Shown: positions 31,588 to 44,850 of the stretch, in pieces | How positions within the stretch are numbered: the stretch's first letter is position 1 | Layout of the letters: each line of letters opens with the position of its first letter | Assembly (NCBI GenBank): GCA_026874595.1 | Contig: CM049317.1 | Coordinates: 37,294,401 to 37,358,400 of the forward strand | From: Sipunculus nudus | Taxonomy: Eukaryota; Annelida; Sipuncula; Golfingiida; Sipunculidae | Direction of reading: 5' to 3' | DNA: 64,000 nt | Program-made: the position numbers and the translations under genes | The notes under the pieces: generated by a model | Told to the model about the DNA's origin: nothing | Seen by the model: only the letters and a program-made list of their open reading frames with translations | Database searches by the model: none

Positions 31588-33870
31588 GAGCATGAGTTCT
31601 ATATATATTTCACGTTTTTTTTAATTACCGGTCACCAGGCCTCTAGTTTGTTCTGGACAGGTGTTGTCGCCCGGCAAATGTTTCATTACATTAGCTTGCC
31701 CCGCATCTTCGGCCTCAATATAGCACCTGAGAGAGACTGTGCAGTTTATCCCGGAATATTTGTGTTTTATCAACCACACCTTGTTTGTACCCAAGGAGGC
31801 ATTCTTTGTCAGATCAGGCTACTATATCATGACAGAAAATGAGAGGTTTCCTCTCATGGGCACCAGTGAGGTATCAATAATACATTGCTAAAGCTCGAGC
31901 ATATTTAGGTAAGAGGAGCCTTCGAGCAGGGCCATACTCGTATTTCACTCCCGAGAGCATTTGTGTCACTCACCTTATCCCGCCATTATTAAGTTAATTT
32001 GTTATTTCAGTATTTCTGTCAAGAAAAACCCTACTCAATCAAGATTACCCGGTTCTTATTTGACAGATATATGGAATCAACGAGGGAAAAACGGACTGCC
32101 TTATGCTTCGATGAGAAGCTAACGATGATTTAACGGCTCGGTCATAATGCCAAGCCTGCCGTCATTGCAAGGGATTTCAGACCAACCTCGCCTTATCTAC
32201 TGTTAATGATAAAAAGAAAAGTAACAAAAAAATTGTCTAATAAAAGTAAGGTCACCAGATACATCTTAAACAAGAAACGTAAAAACATGCGAACAGCAGC
32301 CGACGAGAAGCTGGAGCCTAAACACATTCCTAAAGATATAAATCTGTGTTCCAAGAAAAGCAAGCCTCCGCCATGTTCGGGGGGGGTCACTATTGTGGGA
32401 GGCTCCCCAACTCCTGTATGCATTCTCTTATTCGACCCATATTCTAAGGTTCATAAGTGCATAAGTGACTTTACATTTGTGACAATTGCGTGGCGATGAA
32501 TCTGGATCTTGTGAGCGATCAATACCAAACTGTAATTGATTCCCGAAATGGCCTGCAAATTTCATACAATTCAGTGTATGACTGTGTGAGTAAAATATAA
32601 AGAAATACACAAATCCATACTAACTTTGATGAACGCAAAACCGTCTGGCGGCACTGTGACTGAAATAACCTTTTTTAATTTGTCGGCTTCATTTTAATTA
32701 GGGTTCCGTGGCAGATGCCATTTGTTAAATGCTGTATGAAGTTGCCACTCACCTCGGAACAGAGAGCACACGTTTAAAAACGCTCTGCGATCAATGGAAT
32801 CATATGGCCGAAGTTCACGCTAACCCAGAAATTCTTGGCGGTGGACCGTGTCCTGAACAGGTACTGCTGGCATTCTTGTATGACGCGTAGGAGGCTTGAC
32901 CGTATTTGCATTTACTTGAAATTGCCTATTCACCTAACATTTGAAAAAGAATTTGTGTGATTTCTGGCTTCCCCTGTGTAAACACAAACGGGCAAAACAT
33001 GTAACCTACGGTGGTAGACTGCATATATGCAGAAGTAACTTGTTGCAAAACGCCATTTGCAAAGCTCTGGCGTATCTGACTTTTGCAAGAAGCCCTTGTT
33101 TAATTTGTCTTGATTATTTAGGCGGGCCCCCTAATCATATAAAGACGTTGATATAAACAAAACAAGCAGTCTGTCTGCGGTGATATCCACAATTTCAGGT
33201 TCAAAGGGATTTCCTTGCGTTAATAAAGGTCAGATAGGTGTCTTTGCCCCTTTAATATTTGGCCTATGGTCCATTCGTGCATAAGTGAATGTATGTTTGT
33301 GCATATTCTTTGATGAATATAACCGATGATGTCTTGCCCCATTCCCGAAAGTCACTGAAAATATCTTTCAGTTGTAAAAAAAACACCCACACAAATACTT
33401 TTAATTTGTCAAAGAACATATGGCCAATAATTGGCAGGTTGCAGTATTAGTACGCTCTTTACACAGCGCTTTACCTATAGGGCTACTTCCTATATCGTAA
33501 GGCGCTGTTTGTTATGACCTCGTATCCTGCTTTGCAACACCAGAGGGGAGCACTGAATTTTTGTTCAATCAGATGAAACTTTGTGCTGGAAGACAAAGCC
33601 AAGCGAGGAATACACGGAGCCAATCATATTCATTTCTTTTTGAGTGACAGCTCATCCCCCAGCGTAACCGTCTAAACAGGCCACAGGCTCAGAGAGAATT
33701 GCCCCTGACGTGGTTTGCTTAGGGCCTTAGGCACATAGGATGCTCGGCCGGTGAGCTGTAATTCAAACGAAACGTAACAACAAAGGCTGCGTGCACACCT
33801 CGCTGGCTGGTTTCAGTTCTGCAGACAACAGATATATGGCTACGCTAACACAGTCATAATGTCATAATCG
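31584..33870. other. moderately GC-richer stretch without recognised genes
   Basis: The base composition is less AT-rich than the surroundings and no repeats were recognised. An open frame at 32206-32499 (plus, 97 codons, very basic start) has no domain similarity that I can name. This is the least repetitive part of the window and could contain exons I cannot detect without comparison. Confidence 0.3.
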
Positions 33871-33879
33871 AATCGGTCG

Positions 33880-34062
33880 ATGATGCGAGAATGCAGAGGG
33901 TGCAATTTAAATTCGACCGGAAACTCATCAAACGGCCCTTGAAGCGCGGCAATGGGCGGAGCCAGGACGCCTGTCGAGTGTTTGTTTATTGGCATCTGAT
34001 TGGCTGCTTGTCACATCGTACGCACGTTTATTTCAGTGGACAACAAACCGCCATCTGGTGTC
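33880..34062. promoter_or_regulatory. candidate promoter or enhancer
   Basis: A cluster of motifs lies within 110 bp: a GC box (GGGCGG, 33954-33959), a forkhead-type site (TGTTTGTTTA, 33979-33988), CCAAT motifs on the minus strand (ATTGG at 33988-33992; GATTGGCT at 33998-34005), and a CTCF-like match on the minus strand (GACACCAGATGGCGG, 34062-34048). No adjacent transcript is recognised, so this is inferred from motif density alone. Confidence 0.3.
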
Positions 34063-34363
34063 TAAATATATCATAAACGGTCAAAGCTGGCAGCGTGAAA
34101 ATCAGTTGCTTCTTTAGAAGCGCAAGATTTCCGCTGCCTCGGGAACGTACAGTATTAGTAAACGAATCAGTAAAAAGACCCAATAGCTATAAACAAATTT
34201 AAAAGGAATATATATACGATAGTCCTATTCACCTTTGTTAAAACACACAGATATAGACAACATGCATTTTCTGCCATTTATGTATATCTTATAACATTTA
34301 TTATTTTAGATTTTTATTGCGTACTGTTTTACAAGATATAGGTAAAGGATCCATTCACTGCAT

Positions 34364-34473
<110 letters not shown>

Positions 34474-34559
34474 GGGTAGGTGTGTGTATGTGTGTGTTCC
34501 GTGTTGATCGATACTTGTTATCTGTGGACGAAAACATTAGTTATCATTAACTTTTAAGA

Positions 34560-35560
34560 GGGTTATATAGAGACCATAAATCTCAGCAACACGTGACAAT
34601 ACCCAGCAGGCAACTTTACTTACTCCGACAGTTGTTTTAAGTATGGTTGATGTATATATGACCCTTAGCTTACATATTCTCATACAGAAACAAACCATTC
34701 AAAGTAATTCATTCTTAAATTATGGGAATGGTTTATTGACCTAAAGCACAGTTTCCCTGTTCTAGATCATTTGATAAAAATATGTTTGAGAACGGATAAA
34801 TACTCAAGTCACTTGTTAATTCTTAATAATTCGAGCTTCATTGCTTAAATTGTTTTGCAGTAAATTCTGATACAGAGAAGAAGGTGTCATATACTTTTAG
34901 TATCCCACATCACCTGTGTTTTTTTAACCAAAGGCAGATATGACTTACTTGAAATAAGTAATCACAATCCCGTATACATGACATTTCGATAAATCTCGAG
35001 GGGCAATCAAGTCTAATACCTTAATGAGTGAAGTAATTTTGCACCATTTACCACACGATTTACTGTGTTCAAACGTTTTCCACAAAATTAGGTCTGTAAC
35101 TTCAACATATTTATATCACATTCATAATTGTCATTTCTTAATGACCTTGCGGTTAAAGTGAAAGTAACTGTTTTGAACAATCACATAAACTCAAAATGAT
35201 GAAGTCCTGCTCATGAAAATGATTGCATGGTCTTCCGCCGTTCTTCGTTTGAGAGGGAGAAATTATTTTCATGAGAAATGAAAGGTATCACTTTACTTGG
35301 ATGTTGATGTCGAATAGGCACCACCCACTCTTGACGTAGTCTTTGTAGGTCTGGTGGTATAAAGATCACATGGATACCGTGTCTGGGAGAGGACATGCAT
35401 AAACGTTCGTATTACTATCGAATGCGCACAAAATAACCATCGCGAGTGCACGGGATACAATTTCGTGCGCCTCGTGTACACGAAATAAAAATAATCGTGT
35501 ACATGCTCTCTCTTAGCCCGTGTACATTCATTTTGTCGGCTTGGAGAACAGACATTTTCT
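34560..35560. other. no recognisable gene
   Basis: AT-rich DNA. Near 35472-35515 the motif CGTGTACA recurs, including the palindrome TCGTGTACACGA. Nothing else is supported. Confidence 0.5.
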
Positions 35561-35567
35561 CATGGGC

Positions 35568-35640
35568 CATGACACTCAGCTGAATTTGACATACAGGTAC
35601 CGGATATGTTAATAATTTTTGTTATGATCTGGTGACAAAA
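35568..35640 (+). repeat. dispersed repeat, copy 2 of 2
   Basis: Partner of 2044-2120, with the core CATGACACTCAGCTGAATTT nearly unchanged. Confidence 0.6.
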
Positions 35641-35689
35641 ATTACGAACCTAGAACAATTGTTAATGATTCCCGAGACTTTAAAATCGG

Positions 35690-36490
35690 GCGTTTCGTCC
35701 ATAAAATAGGATACACAGACCTCTTTTAGGGCTTCCAGGTAGATTTTTCAAAGAACTCCCTGGATGCTAAGTCCGACTGCTATGATTTGTGTCCATGTAC
35801 CGTATCTGGTGCTAAATGTTCACAGAATATGGATCACAGTGACCATATTTCGGGGATTTTAAGAAGATTTTACAGGGCCCTCCCAGGACTAAGATTTGAT
35901 AAGTTTTTACGGTCAAACTGCTGTTATTTACGCCCGTCATTCTACACGGGTCCTCAAATCGTGTTCTATCACATAGAATATAGACACAATGACCTTATTT
36001 TGGTTGTCCCGGTAGACATTACAAACACTTTTCTGGATCCAGTATTTAAAATTATGGCCAATACTGGATCCAGTAAAATAATGGCACCATGCAAGCGCTA
36101 ATCTCAGGTGTTGAAGGAGATTTAAAGGATTCTACGCCCAACGGATACAATGCCCCGCCTGTCTGGGTGCCCAAAATCCTGTTTTCCGCCTGTAGATCGC
36201 GGAATATAGGTCACCATGACCTAGGTACTATGTTTAAAGATACAATTTGCGCCAGTCTGACATAAAGTAAATTTGCACGGACCCTCACAGAATGTTGCGT
36301 AAGAATCATTTAGGCCTAACAGATACGATTTGACATTCCAGGTACTCATATGACATCTTGTTCCCACTGTACTAGGAAATAAATCACAGTGACCTGATTT
36401 CATATATCCAAAGATAATTGTCCAAGATCTCCTGAAATGTTCGGTCGCATAATATGTCACCATGACCTAATTAAAGTTTTCCAAAGAGGT
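35690..36490. repeat. dispersed repeat array with IR3-like palindromes
   Basis: Several degenerate units of roughly 110-130 bp read like CCCTGGATGCTAAGT... and ...TCACAGTGACC. Palindromes of the form RGGTCANNNTGACCY occur at 35831-35845, 36208-36222 (perfect AGGTCACCATGACCT), 36381-36395 and 36454-36468. The family recurs at 20.9-23.9, 38.6-38.8, 40.3-41.1, 45.8-46.7 and 58.8-59.45 kb in both orientations. Confidence 0.65.
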
Positions 36491-36531
36491 TTGCCAAGGA
36501 CCTGTATTACACAAGTGTAATATGGTAATAT

Positions 36532-36538
<7 letters not shown>

Positions 36539-36572
<34 letters not shown>
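36539..36572. repeat. (AT)n microsatellite
   Basis: About 34 bp of AT dinucleotides. Confidence 0.95.
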
Positions 36573-36575
<3 letters not shown>

Positions 36576-37230
36576 TGTGTTTACATATATATCAGTGTTT
36601 AGGCTCTGATGAGCTTGATAGATATGATTATAATATAATTAATAATATGTATCATTTAAAGTAATACCTGGGACAAAAATATTTTCCAATTTTCGATAAA
36701 AAACTGATAAATACAATTGAAATATAATGTTTTAAATGTTTTAAAATTATTTTTTTTAATCCCTTTGTCTAGATCGATTTTATATAAACAGCTGATATAT
36801 ATATATAATTACAATAATTACAGATACATACTTGATAACTGTTTTGTTATGCTAAAATGCACTCAGTAGACTTATATGACGATCAAGGATGACCGCCTCT
36901 CGGACATAAAACAAGACACATGCAAAAAGGTAAACAGTACTGAAGCAAAAGAGCAAATGTAGTTCTGTACACCTAATGCATCGTTAACAAGAATGAATAT
37001 CAACCTGACGGGTTCATCCGTACAGCAATATAATCTAAGCCATGTCTTAAGTATCGTCATACACGCCGTACTACAGCTCTTACCCTTCAGACATTACTCT
37101 TAAGGGCAACGTATTTTGGGCTGTGTATTTTATTTTAATGTGGACAGGTCCCAAACGTCTGAACTTTACTGTGTTGCTCTACCTGTTGTCAGGACGGAAC
37201 CTTTCATCAAACAGCATTCAGATTTTGTGT

Positions 37231-37300
37231 TCTCGGGTAATGTTCGCGCATATGTACCAAGGGTGACTTGTTGTGATGACTGACTGATTGAAAATATGCC
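37231..37300 (+). repeat. dispersed repeat, copy 2 of 3
   Basis: It shares TCTCGGGTAATGTT and GACTGACTGATTGAAAA with 30769-30840 and 42333-42407. Confidence 0.6.
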
Positions 37301-37849
37301 TCCTCCACAGCGACCAGTAGCGAAACAGATATGCCCATGCTAGGGGAAGTTGCCTCTTTGTTTGTAGATCTCCCGTGTGTGTATTTTGATTACTAAATTT
37401 AAATGAAAGACGAAAGGATTTGCATTAGGAGGATCATTGTTTTCCAATCCACACAACCAGTACATTTTGATCGCTTTTATACGTTGAATGTTTATGTGTG
37501 TGCTACGTGTCTGGAAAAATGAAGGAACACGATCTGTGCATGTACACTTATATAATACGTATGATATATATTTATTCATCTATCTATTAAGAATGTTAAT
37601 TGTTATTTAATTTACTATTAAATTGTAGTGCTTATAAAAAATGAAATAGATGACAATCTCCTCTGATAGCAAACACAATATTCAAATCAGTTACATTAAG
37701 CTTACGGATATAAGACATCAAATATCATAGAGCATGAGAATAGGTGTATCAGGGCTCTGGAATAATTGAGCGTGCTATTACTCTTTTATGCTTATCCGAC
37801 CGGTCCATATTTTTTTTATTCATTTTATATATTTATATAATACATACAT

Positions 37850-38340
37850 AAGAGGATGAGTGAGGCTATTTAGATTTAGACTCTCGTGTATTATCATACA
37901 AGTTTTCGAAGGGCACAGGCTTCTTTGTCAGGTTGAGAACGGGTTGAGAGATGTTTATACACAGTTGAGTAAAACTGTAGCTAATAAAGTCCATTATGCA
38001 AAAAAACAGAGTATTTATATAATGATTTGATATTTAGAAATACTTTGACCATAATGTTCTGTGGCCATGCTACGCAGCAGTCACGCATCGGTCCATTCAG
38101 GAAAATCCGCGAATCTAATTGTATACAGATGTCTTGCACATTTTGACATCAAGTTACGGGGCGCTCGCCCCCCCCCCCCCTCGGTATAGCACGCAAATCG
38201 GAGCCACAGTCCATTTCGTCTGTCCAATGCCACAATTGATCCGATTTATTGAGCAAGTCCTTGTAGGTAGCCAGATAACCAAACCCCCAGGCCCCGGAGT
38301 TGTCTCTCCAGCCCCGACCAACGGTAAGATGTTCCATGCA
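37850..38340. repeat. second, diverged member of the 5954-6400 family
   Basis: It shares TTTCGAAGGGCACAGGCTTC, a GTCCATTATG-like block, and a downstream GGAAAATCCGCGAA block with 5954-6400, in the same orientation and order. The inverted outer ends are not clear here. It includes a run of 13 C at 38168-38180. Confidence 0.5.
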
Positions 38341-38599
38341 AAAATTTTAGAAAACCTAGGACCATTTAGTGCATATAATGCACATTAAACAGTGTTCTTG
38401 GAAACAACAGTTCACGGAAACAACTAGAAATCATCAACCAAATGAAGAGCTTACAGTATATGAAGACAACATGTACCATGACGATCTCCATAAAAGATGA
38501 CAAATGAGAATACGCAAGCTTAATCCCTTCTTACAACCAGGACAATATAAATACACAGAAAACGTGCTACTGGGTAACCTATTCGGTTTGTGTTGTGAA

Positions 38600-38800
38600 A
38601 AATATAAACATGACTGAAACAAAATAAGTGAAAAAGAAAATTAAGAAAAATTAAAAGAAGGTCACTGTGGCCTCTATTGTGTGAGCTGTGAGAAAAAAAT
38701 AGCACCTGAATAAGGTCGATTTAACCAATTATCTAGGGACTATTGGCCAAAAGCATGATTTTGAGCACCCCGGAAGTGATTCTACCCATTCTTTAAGGTT
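38600..38800. repeat. dispersed repeat copy with IR3-like palindrome
   Basis: AGGTCACTGTGGCCT at 38659-38673 is followed by a TGTGAGCTGTGAG block and CATGATTTTGAGCACC, as in the copies near 46.5 kb and 59.3 kb. Confidence 0.6.
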
Positions 38801-39330
38801 TCTTGTATTTTTTCCAGATCGAAACATCGAACATTTGTTCATGCACTACCTGTATGTCAAATTCAATTCAGCTCTATTGAACCATTTCTTTTTAGAAGAG
38901 ATGCAAATTTTACATGTTAAATATTCATATTACAGGTTAACATATAACCACATATTTTTTAAACATGTATTAACTAGTTGTACTCACCCCGAATAGGCAT
39001 CTGTCTTAACACGCTCTTTACCCTAGTAATTTGGTCGAGTTTAGTTGGTTTATGAAGCTATTTGGTCCAGAGTCCAAGCATACTGACATACATCGTACAA
39101 AGTTACAAAATAGATATCGCTGTCTCGTATAGATAATGGAGGTCTTGGCAAACGTGACAACTTATACGGTAATTGTGATATTAATTCTGATTTCATCACA
39201 GTAAAATGAAGTAGTCCTACAGTTGCTCTGAAGGTGTTGCTAAATAAAAGGGTATCCTTGCATTTTTCTTGGAATCTATAGTATTACCCCTTGTCGTTGT
39301 CAAATATTAAGTCTGCCATCTACATAAGAG
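38801..39330. other. no recognisable feature
   Basis: AT-rich DNA with no coding similarity seen. Confidence 0.5.
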
Positions 39331-39334
39331 TATA

Positions 39335-39396
<62 letters not shown>
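39331..39396. repeat. (AT)n microsatellite
   Basis: About 66 bp of AT dinucleotides with one interruption near 39340. Confidence 0.95.
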
Positions 39397-39401
<5 letters not shown>

Positions 39402-40280
39402 GCCATTAGGTCATCAATTATTTCTTTAAAAAAATATATGATTCATCAGCCAAATCATCTGTGTCTGTTGTTTTGCTATTTTTTAATGATTAATACATGC
39501 TTCAAGGTTAATTTCAGTTAATTATGTGTCACACTTGGTATTCTCCTTTTCTAATCTTTGTCTTTCGAGGTTCTTACAAGGTCGCATCACAGGGCTTTCA
39601 CCGTTCTGACCATTATAATATAGTATTAAATGTTTCATTTAAAGAGGACAACAATATATTTTATACATTTACACTAATTGACCTATTTATCTGCTCTATG
39701 TTTTCTTGGCTGTCAAGTGTGCGATTTAATCTTACAAATAAAGTTTTTTTTCCATGCACTATAGCGATGTGGTCGCTACTGTGCTATGCAAAAACATACT
39801 TCGTTTAGAACGGGTGTTGTGAACTGGTGCGGGTCAGGAATCATAAAATAACTGTATAGCTGGCATACGATCGCCACATACAAGTCTGTTACACTGAGTG
39901 AATGTCTATCTGTTTTTAGTTTCACACCTAAGCATAACGGAGCAGGTATGTATATGTTGCTTATCATTTTTGACATATTTGCTTTTTGTAAAAACGATAA
40001 TACAATCATAACCAGCAGGCTTTGACGGTTATATGTGTGCGAGGGTTGGGGTACGAAGTTGATAAAATGGTCAGACTTCTACGATATGTGTTCGTCGGAC
40101 TGAGTGGGTGATTTAAGGAGACAGTTCAGTAACGTTACTGGTCCAACTGTCCAGATTATGGCAATATGTGACTTTCTGTATGCCTAAAATTGGGTTTTCT
40201 GCTAGAATTACCTCCTTGAATTATAAATAAAGAAATTCAGGTCCAAACGTTAATTATTGCCTATCTGAAATTCATAGCAC
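39397..40280. other. no recognisable feature
   Basis: Short open frames at 39524-39808 (plus) and 39776-40009 (minus) show no recognised domain. Confidence 0.45.
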
Positions 40281-41080
40281 TAAAATCTTGTTTTTCTTCC
40301 AGTTCACAGAATAAACATGGCATTGTCCTCATTGCTGGATTCAAAGAAGACCTGACAAGAACCTCCCTGAATTCTGCAATCGAACGTTCTAGGTTTTTTG
40401 CCCTGTGTGACCCTCTGTGCGCTCAGAATCCTCTTGTTTGCTAGTGGCTCTCAGGTTATAGGTACCCATGACTTAATTTCAAGTTACCTAGGCAATTTAT
40501 CCAAGACTTCCCTTGTTGATATGTGAGAAAATTTAAAGTTAAATGTTTCTCACCAGATGCTTCCAGAATGTTGCTATTTTTTTTTTATTAAAACGAGATA
40601 TGGATCCCTATGCGTGTTGCGCTAGAAGGTTCTAGGCCTAATGCATACCATGTCTGCCCATCTGACGTTCACAATTCTCAAATCGTTTACATCATTTGCC
40701 AGAGATCTCCCTAGACGTTATGTTTTAAGATTCTAAAGCTAACAGATACAATTGGTACCCCGTGTTACTACCAGGGGGCTAAAAAACTAATGTTTGGCCC
40801 ATAGTTTCCAGAATATGGGACAGCCTGACATAATTCCAGATGCCCAAAGAGATGTGCCCAGATCCTAGCAGGATGTTGCGTTAGCAGATTCTAGGCCTAA
40901 CATATATGATTTGTGCTCAGTTGATATACAGGTTGCTTCAATCACGTCATTTTCATATATCTTGCATAATATGTCACAGGGACCTTATTTTATGGTTCCC
41001 AAGACATTTTCCTTGATCTCCCTAGATGTACAATTAGAAGTTGTGTCCGTTATTTAGCTAACTGTGGAATACTATGCCTC
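40281..41080. repeat. dispersed repeat array (degenerate)
   Basis: Repeated pieces such as CTCCCTGAATTCTGCAATCG, TCTAGGCCTAA and ATGACTTAATTTCAAG belong to the same family as 35690-36490. The IR3-like palindromes are decayed here (for example near 40462-40476). Confidence 0.55.
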
Positions 41081-41160
41081 AGGAAACCTATCCTCTGAGG
41101 TATGTTCCATATACGTACTGTAATACTCTTTTTGGTCAGTAATGGACTGTTTTTACTCTG

Positions 41161-41240
41161 TGTTAGGGCTGTGCGTATCGCGATATGGTTTTCAAATATC
41201 GATATTTTTTTATTTGTTTCAAACATGACTAAAACTGATC
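41161..41240 (+). mobile_element. possible hAT-type terminal sequence
   Basis: TTAGGGCTGTGCGTATCGCG at 41162-41181 followed by AATATCGATATTTTT resembles ends of some hAT miniature elements. No partner end is identified. Confidence 0.2.
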
Positions 41241-43530
41241 TATTGTAGTAAAAATGAGGTCTCTGTTACAAATTCTGACATCGAAATGGTTAGCATTAAT
41301 GGAAAGGTTGAAAATGAATGCCGCGAACGTGTCTATAGGCACTCCCCGGGCCGATCAAGGTCTATAAGGCGTAATGAACATATGATCAAAGGTCCGCCTG
41401 AGGGAATTTAATTTCTACTCGATTTATTGATACCTTAAAGAAAGAAGTGCCGGAAACTGTCAAAATAACAATTACTAAGGGTATATTGATACTCCGTCTT
41501 TATATCCTGTGTTGCTTTCAAGAAGATCAAGTGTGTATTGAACGGTATAACTGTTCAAGACCAGTAGCCTTACCATGTGGTAGACAAGTAAGCATACCAT
41601 ATGTCGCCCTCCGTTCGAAACCACAGTCCAGACACCTCATATTGTCAAGTTACTTGCATATGTAAGATACACAGATACCATTCAAACCTACATGGCTTGT
41701 GCGGAATTCAGTGCCATATCCTTTGTAGAAATAATTCCATAGTATTCACATGAACTCAATTTACTTTTTTTTCAAAGGTGGATTTAAAATGCCAACTAGA
41801 AATGTAACATTTGATACATATCGGGATTCCTTTGTCAGATTAAAAAAGTTTCGTTCACAGTCTTTTTGAAAATATCTGTATAGTTTTGATCAATGTTTTC
41901 GGATTGTCATTTAAAGTAACGTGCAAATGAAAGCAAGAAACGGCATCAGCAGTGTACAAAAACATAAGTTTCCTTGCCGGGGTGTTAAAAGGTCAGTTGA
42001 GTTGTTTTACTAGTATTCCTTTTTCCTATGGTCCAAAGAGTATAAACATTGTCGTTGTATTTTGAATAATGTTGGGGTATTCATTCTTTGACTGCAATAA
42101 CACAAAAAATTAATACCCCTAAATGCTTTACTTCAATTGTCGCCTTTCTGGTAAATGATGAATAAGTCGATTTGTCACATTTAAGAAACTACCCTGTGGT
42201 GACAATCTGATACGGTATTTCCTTAAGCATTTAGCAAATATCCGTTTGCACTACAGCGTTGGAAAAAATGCGCCCTATGGGGATCTTTCAGGTCCCATGA
42301 AGTGTTTCCTACTCAAGGCCATTTGAACACTGTACTCGGGTGATGTTTTGGCAAAGGTATCATCAGGGACTAACGGGTGGAACCGACTGATTGAAATTAT
42401 CTTTAAGATGTGTTCACACCCATGTATTGCATTACACAATGAGGATACAGAACCCCATGGGAGAAATTTTATTTCCTTTTATGCAGTGTCGTTTATCTAT
42501 CAATACAATAAAGGCCGTGCTTCTGATAATTTTCACGCCCTTTATTTCCAGTAAAAAGGAAAATTTTAGGTCAGCCATTTTTTTTGTCCTCTTAATATTG
42601 AAAGGTTTTTCCAAGGAAACCATGGCCTCATTTGTTGCACAGCTCTGCTTTTCGTTCCCCAAATGATTTTCAAGGATCTATCGCAACAAAATAACTTTTC
42701 AAGGGTTGTTCAGTGATAAATTCCTTTGAAAAAAAAAGACTTGGTAAAATATAATATGATATTCATCAAGAGTTTTGTTGAGCTTTACATCGTTGGAGGA
42801 ATTGAGTTGTTGACACCTCGGCATCGAATTTCGGGACTTTAAAGATTCATCAGCTTAATTCCGCCATTTGTTTGACGGCCAGTCCGATTTAATTAATTTA
42901 GGAACGTAACAGTAGAATAAAAATATTATTCGATACAAGTATTTAAACTTATAAGGCAAACACGCGCCATGCTCATTTCTTCTGTTTCCGAATATTTTAA
43001 GGATGATTTATCTTGTAGTCCAACATATGCTTTCTTGTAATTTTTCCATTTTTCTTTAACATTGAAATATAATATTATATTTTTACATATCCAACTTACA
43101 CAAAAAAAAACATAAAAACCTGAAAGGTTTGTGCAATCATCCTCGGGCTTCCCTACAACTACAGCCTGATGTCAAGACCTCCTGTCTTGAAAAAAAAATT
43201 AATACCTATTTATCTATTTATATCAGAACTACGCCATCAGCACTGCTATTGTATCTGCGCTGCAAGTGCTCATTATTTGTATTTATGACGGACGTCAGCC
43301 TGACGGGTTCCCTTGTTGAAGCTAGCTCTGTATACCGTCATACATGCCGTCTTAAATTGTTACCCATGAGCTATCAGAGCCACAGTATTTGCGTGTCAAT
43401 AAGGAGAGGTTTTACTGTATCTAAACTGTATTTGCTGTTCTCTATACAGAGTAGGCAGAATATCAGAAAATGCACATATTTAAACTTCTGAAGGCAAATC
43501 GTGTTAATGCCTGGTATACAGTCTATTCGG
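41241..43530. other. no recognised gene; one dispersed repeat inside
   Basis: Copy 3 of the dispersed repeat lies at 42333-42407. A block near 43300-43375 resembles 37010-37085 (CCTGACGGGTTC and CGTCATACAYGCCGT). Otherwise it is AT-rich with short frames only. Confidence 0.5.
42333..42407 (+). repeat. dispersed repeat, copy 3 of 3
   Basis: TACTCGGGTGATGTTTTGGC, GGGACTAACGGG and GACTGATTGAAA match 30769-30840. Confidence 0.65.
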
Positions 43531-43539
43531 GGGCAATGA

Positions 43540-44850
43540 GAGGAACTGAATCCAAATCTGCTTTATGCCCAGCTGGCAAATGGACCAAAATGCTTCAAAT
43601 TGTTGGTTTCCATGGCAACCTGTGTTAATTTTGCAGTAATTCTGATGTTTAAATAAATTGCAATAACTAAGTTTATTTTAAACATAAAACATTTAAACAA
43701 ACACTTAAATGTAGCAAATTAATATATTTTTCCTGCAAGTGCAGTGTTGTGACATTCCATAATTCACATATCATACTGTATGCAAATATATACAAATTTA
43801 TGGATAACTTTAACAACTTTTTTTCAAAAAACTTGTCTTTAAATTCCTCCTTCCTACAAAATATAACTTCCTTCAGCTTACAATTCATTCTGGTAAAAGT
43901 ACAATTTATTCTAGAAACAAACTTAAGATTGTTTCTAACATTCTTCTAATAGTTGCATACTTATAAGATTTATAAGACCATACTATCAACATCTTCAAGT
44001 TACAGGCCGTGAATTATCCACAAGCGGATATTTCCTTATTAATATCCCTCAAATTGAAAATGCTCCTAGATTTTTTTTTATCTGTTGATCTAATCCAACC
44101 ATTATCTTTTTTAAGTTTTATTTTTTTCTTTTTTATTATGATGTGCATATTTTGCATCAATTGGCATAATTTTAAAAGGAAATACCCGGTCAGTAATGAT
44201 CAGTTTGAACATAATTTATATAGATTATTTATAATTTATTTTCCCCTCAGGTAAGTCTATTCGCATATTGAATTTGAAATCTTATGGATCAATAAGGGAC
44301 AGGGAACTTCTTGGAATTTAAAAATATTTCTAGTATGAATTATAAGCTTCTCCGACTTTCACTCATGCTGAACATTCACAATGGGTTTCAGTCAATTTGC
44401 CTCCCCTAAGGCCATCCCTCTGGCCTTGAGCAAGGCACAATCATAACCACACTATAACATTTACCATACAATTTGGATAATGAAGGATCATTAATCCAAA
44501 TCTGCTGGATACCCTGCTTATAAAAGGACCTTGGAATTTATGGTTTCCATGGCAACCAAGATTAATTTTGCAATAATGCTGATATTTAAATAAATCGCCG
44601 TAAATTTGTTGATTCTATACAGAAATGTTGAAATAAATGCCAATGTGCATGCAGTTAATATAAATGAATTTCCCCAAAATGCAGTTCTATAATATTTGTC
44701 ATACACATAATACGTAAATTTATCCTCATTTGTATTAGAGAAACAAATATTTTTGTACTAAATTCGTAACTTACTCCCTCCATTGAGGTATCACTTCTTC
44801 AGCAAACAAATTTATTTTGGTAAAGGTATAAACTAAGAGCAAATAACAAA
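43540..44850. repeat. diverged tandem duplication with a conserved X-box-like motif
   Basis: Bases 43540-43945 and 44490-44850 are related copies offset by about 937 bp (shared TCCAAATCTGCT, TAATTTTGCARTAATKCTGA and TTTATTYTGGTAAA-like blocks). GTTTCCATGGCAACC is identical in both (43606-43620 and 44543-44557) and fits the RFX X-box consensus. The region in between is AT-rich without a recognised gene. Confidence 0.6.

Noticed and set aside
32206-32499. A basic 97-codon frame as a possible exon
   Set aside because: I see no domain similarity, and splice signals alone would not be decisive. It was kept only as a remark on the stretch.
41610-41622. A tRNA B-box-like match (CGTTCGAAACC) suggesting a tRNA or SINE
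   Set aside because: No A box at a suitable distance and no cloverleaf folding can be drawn.
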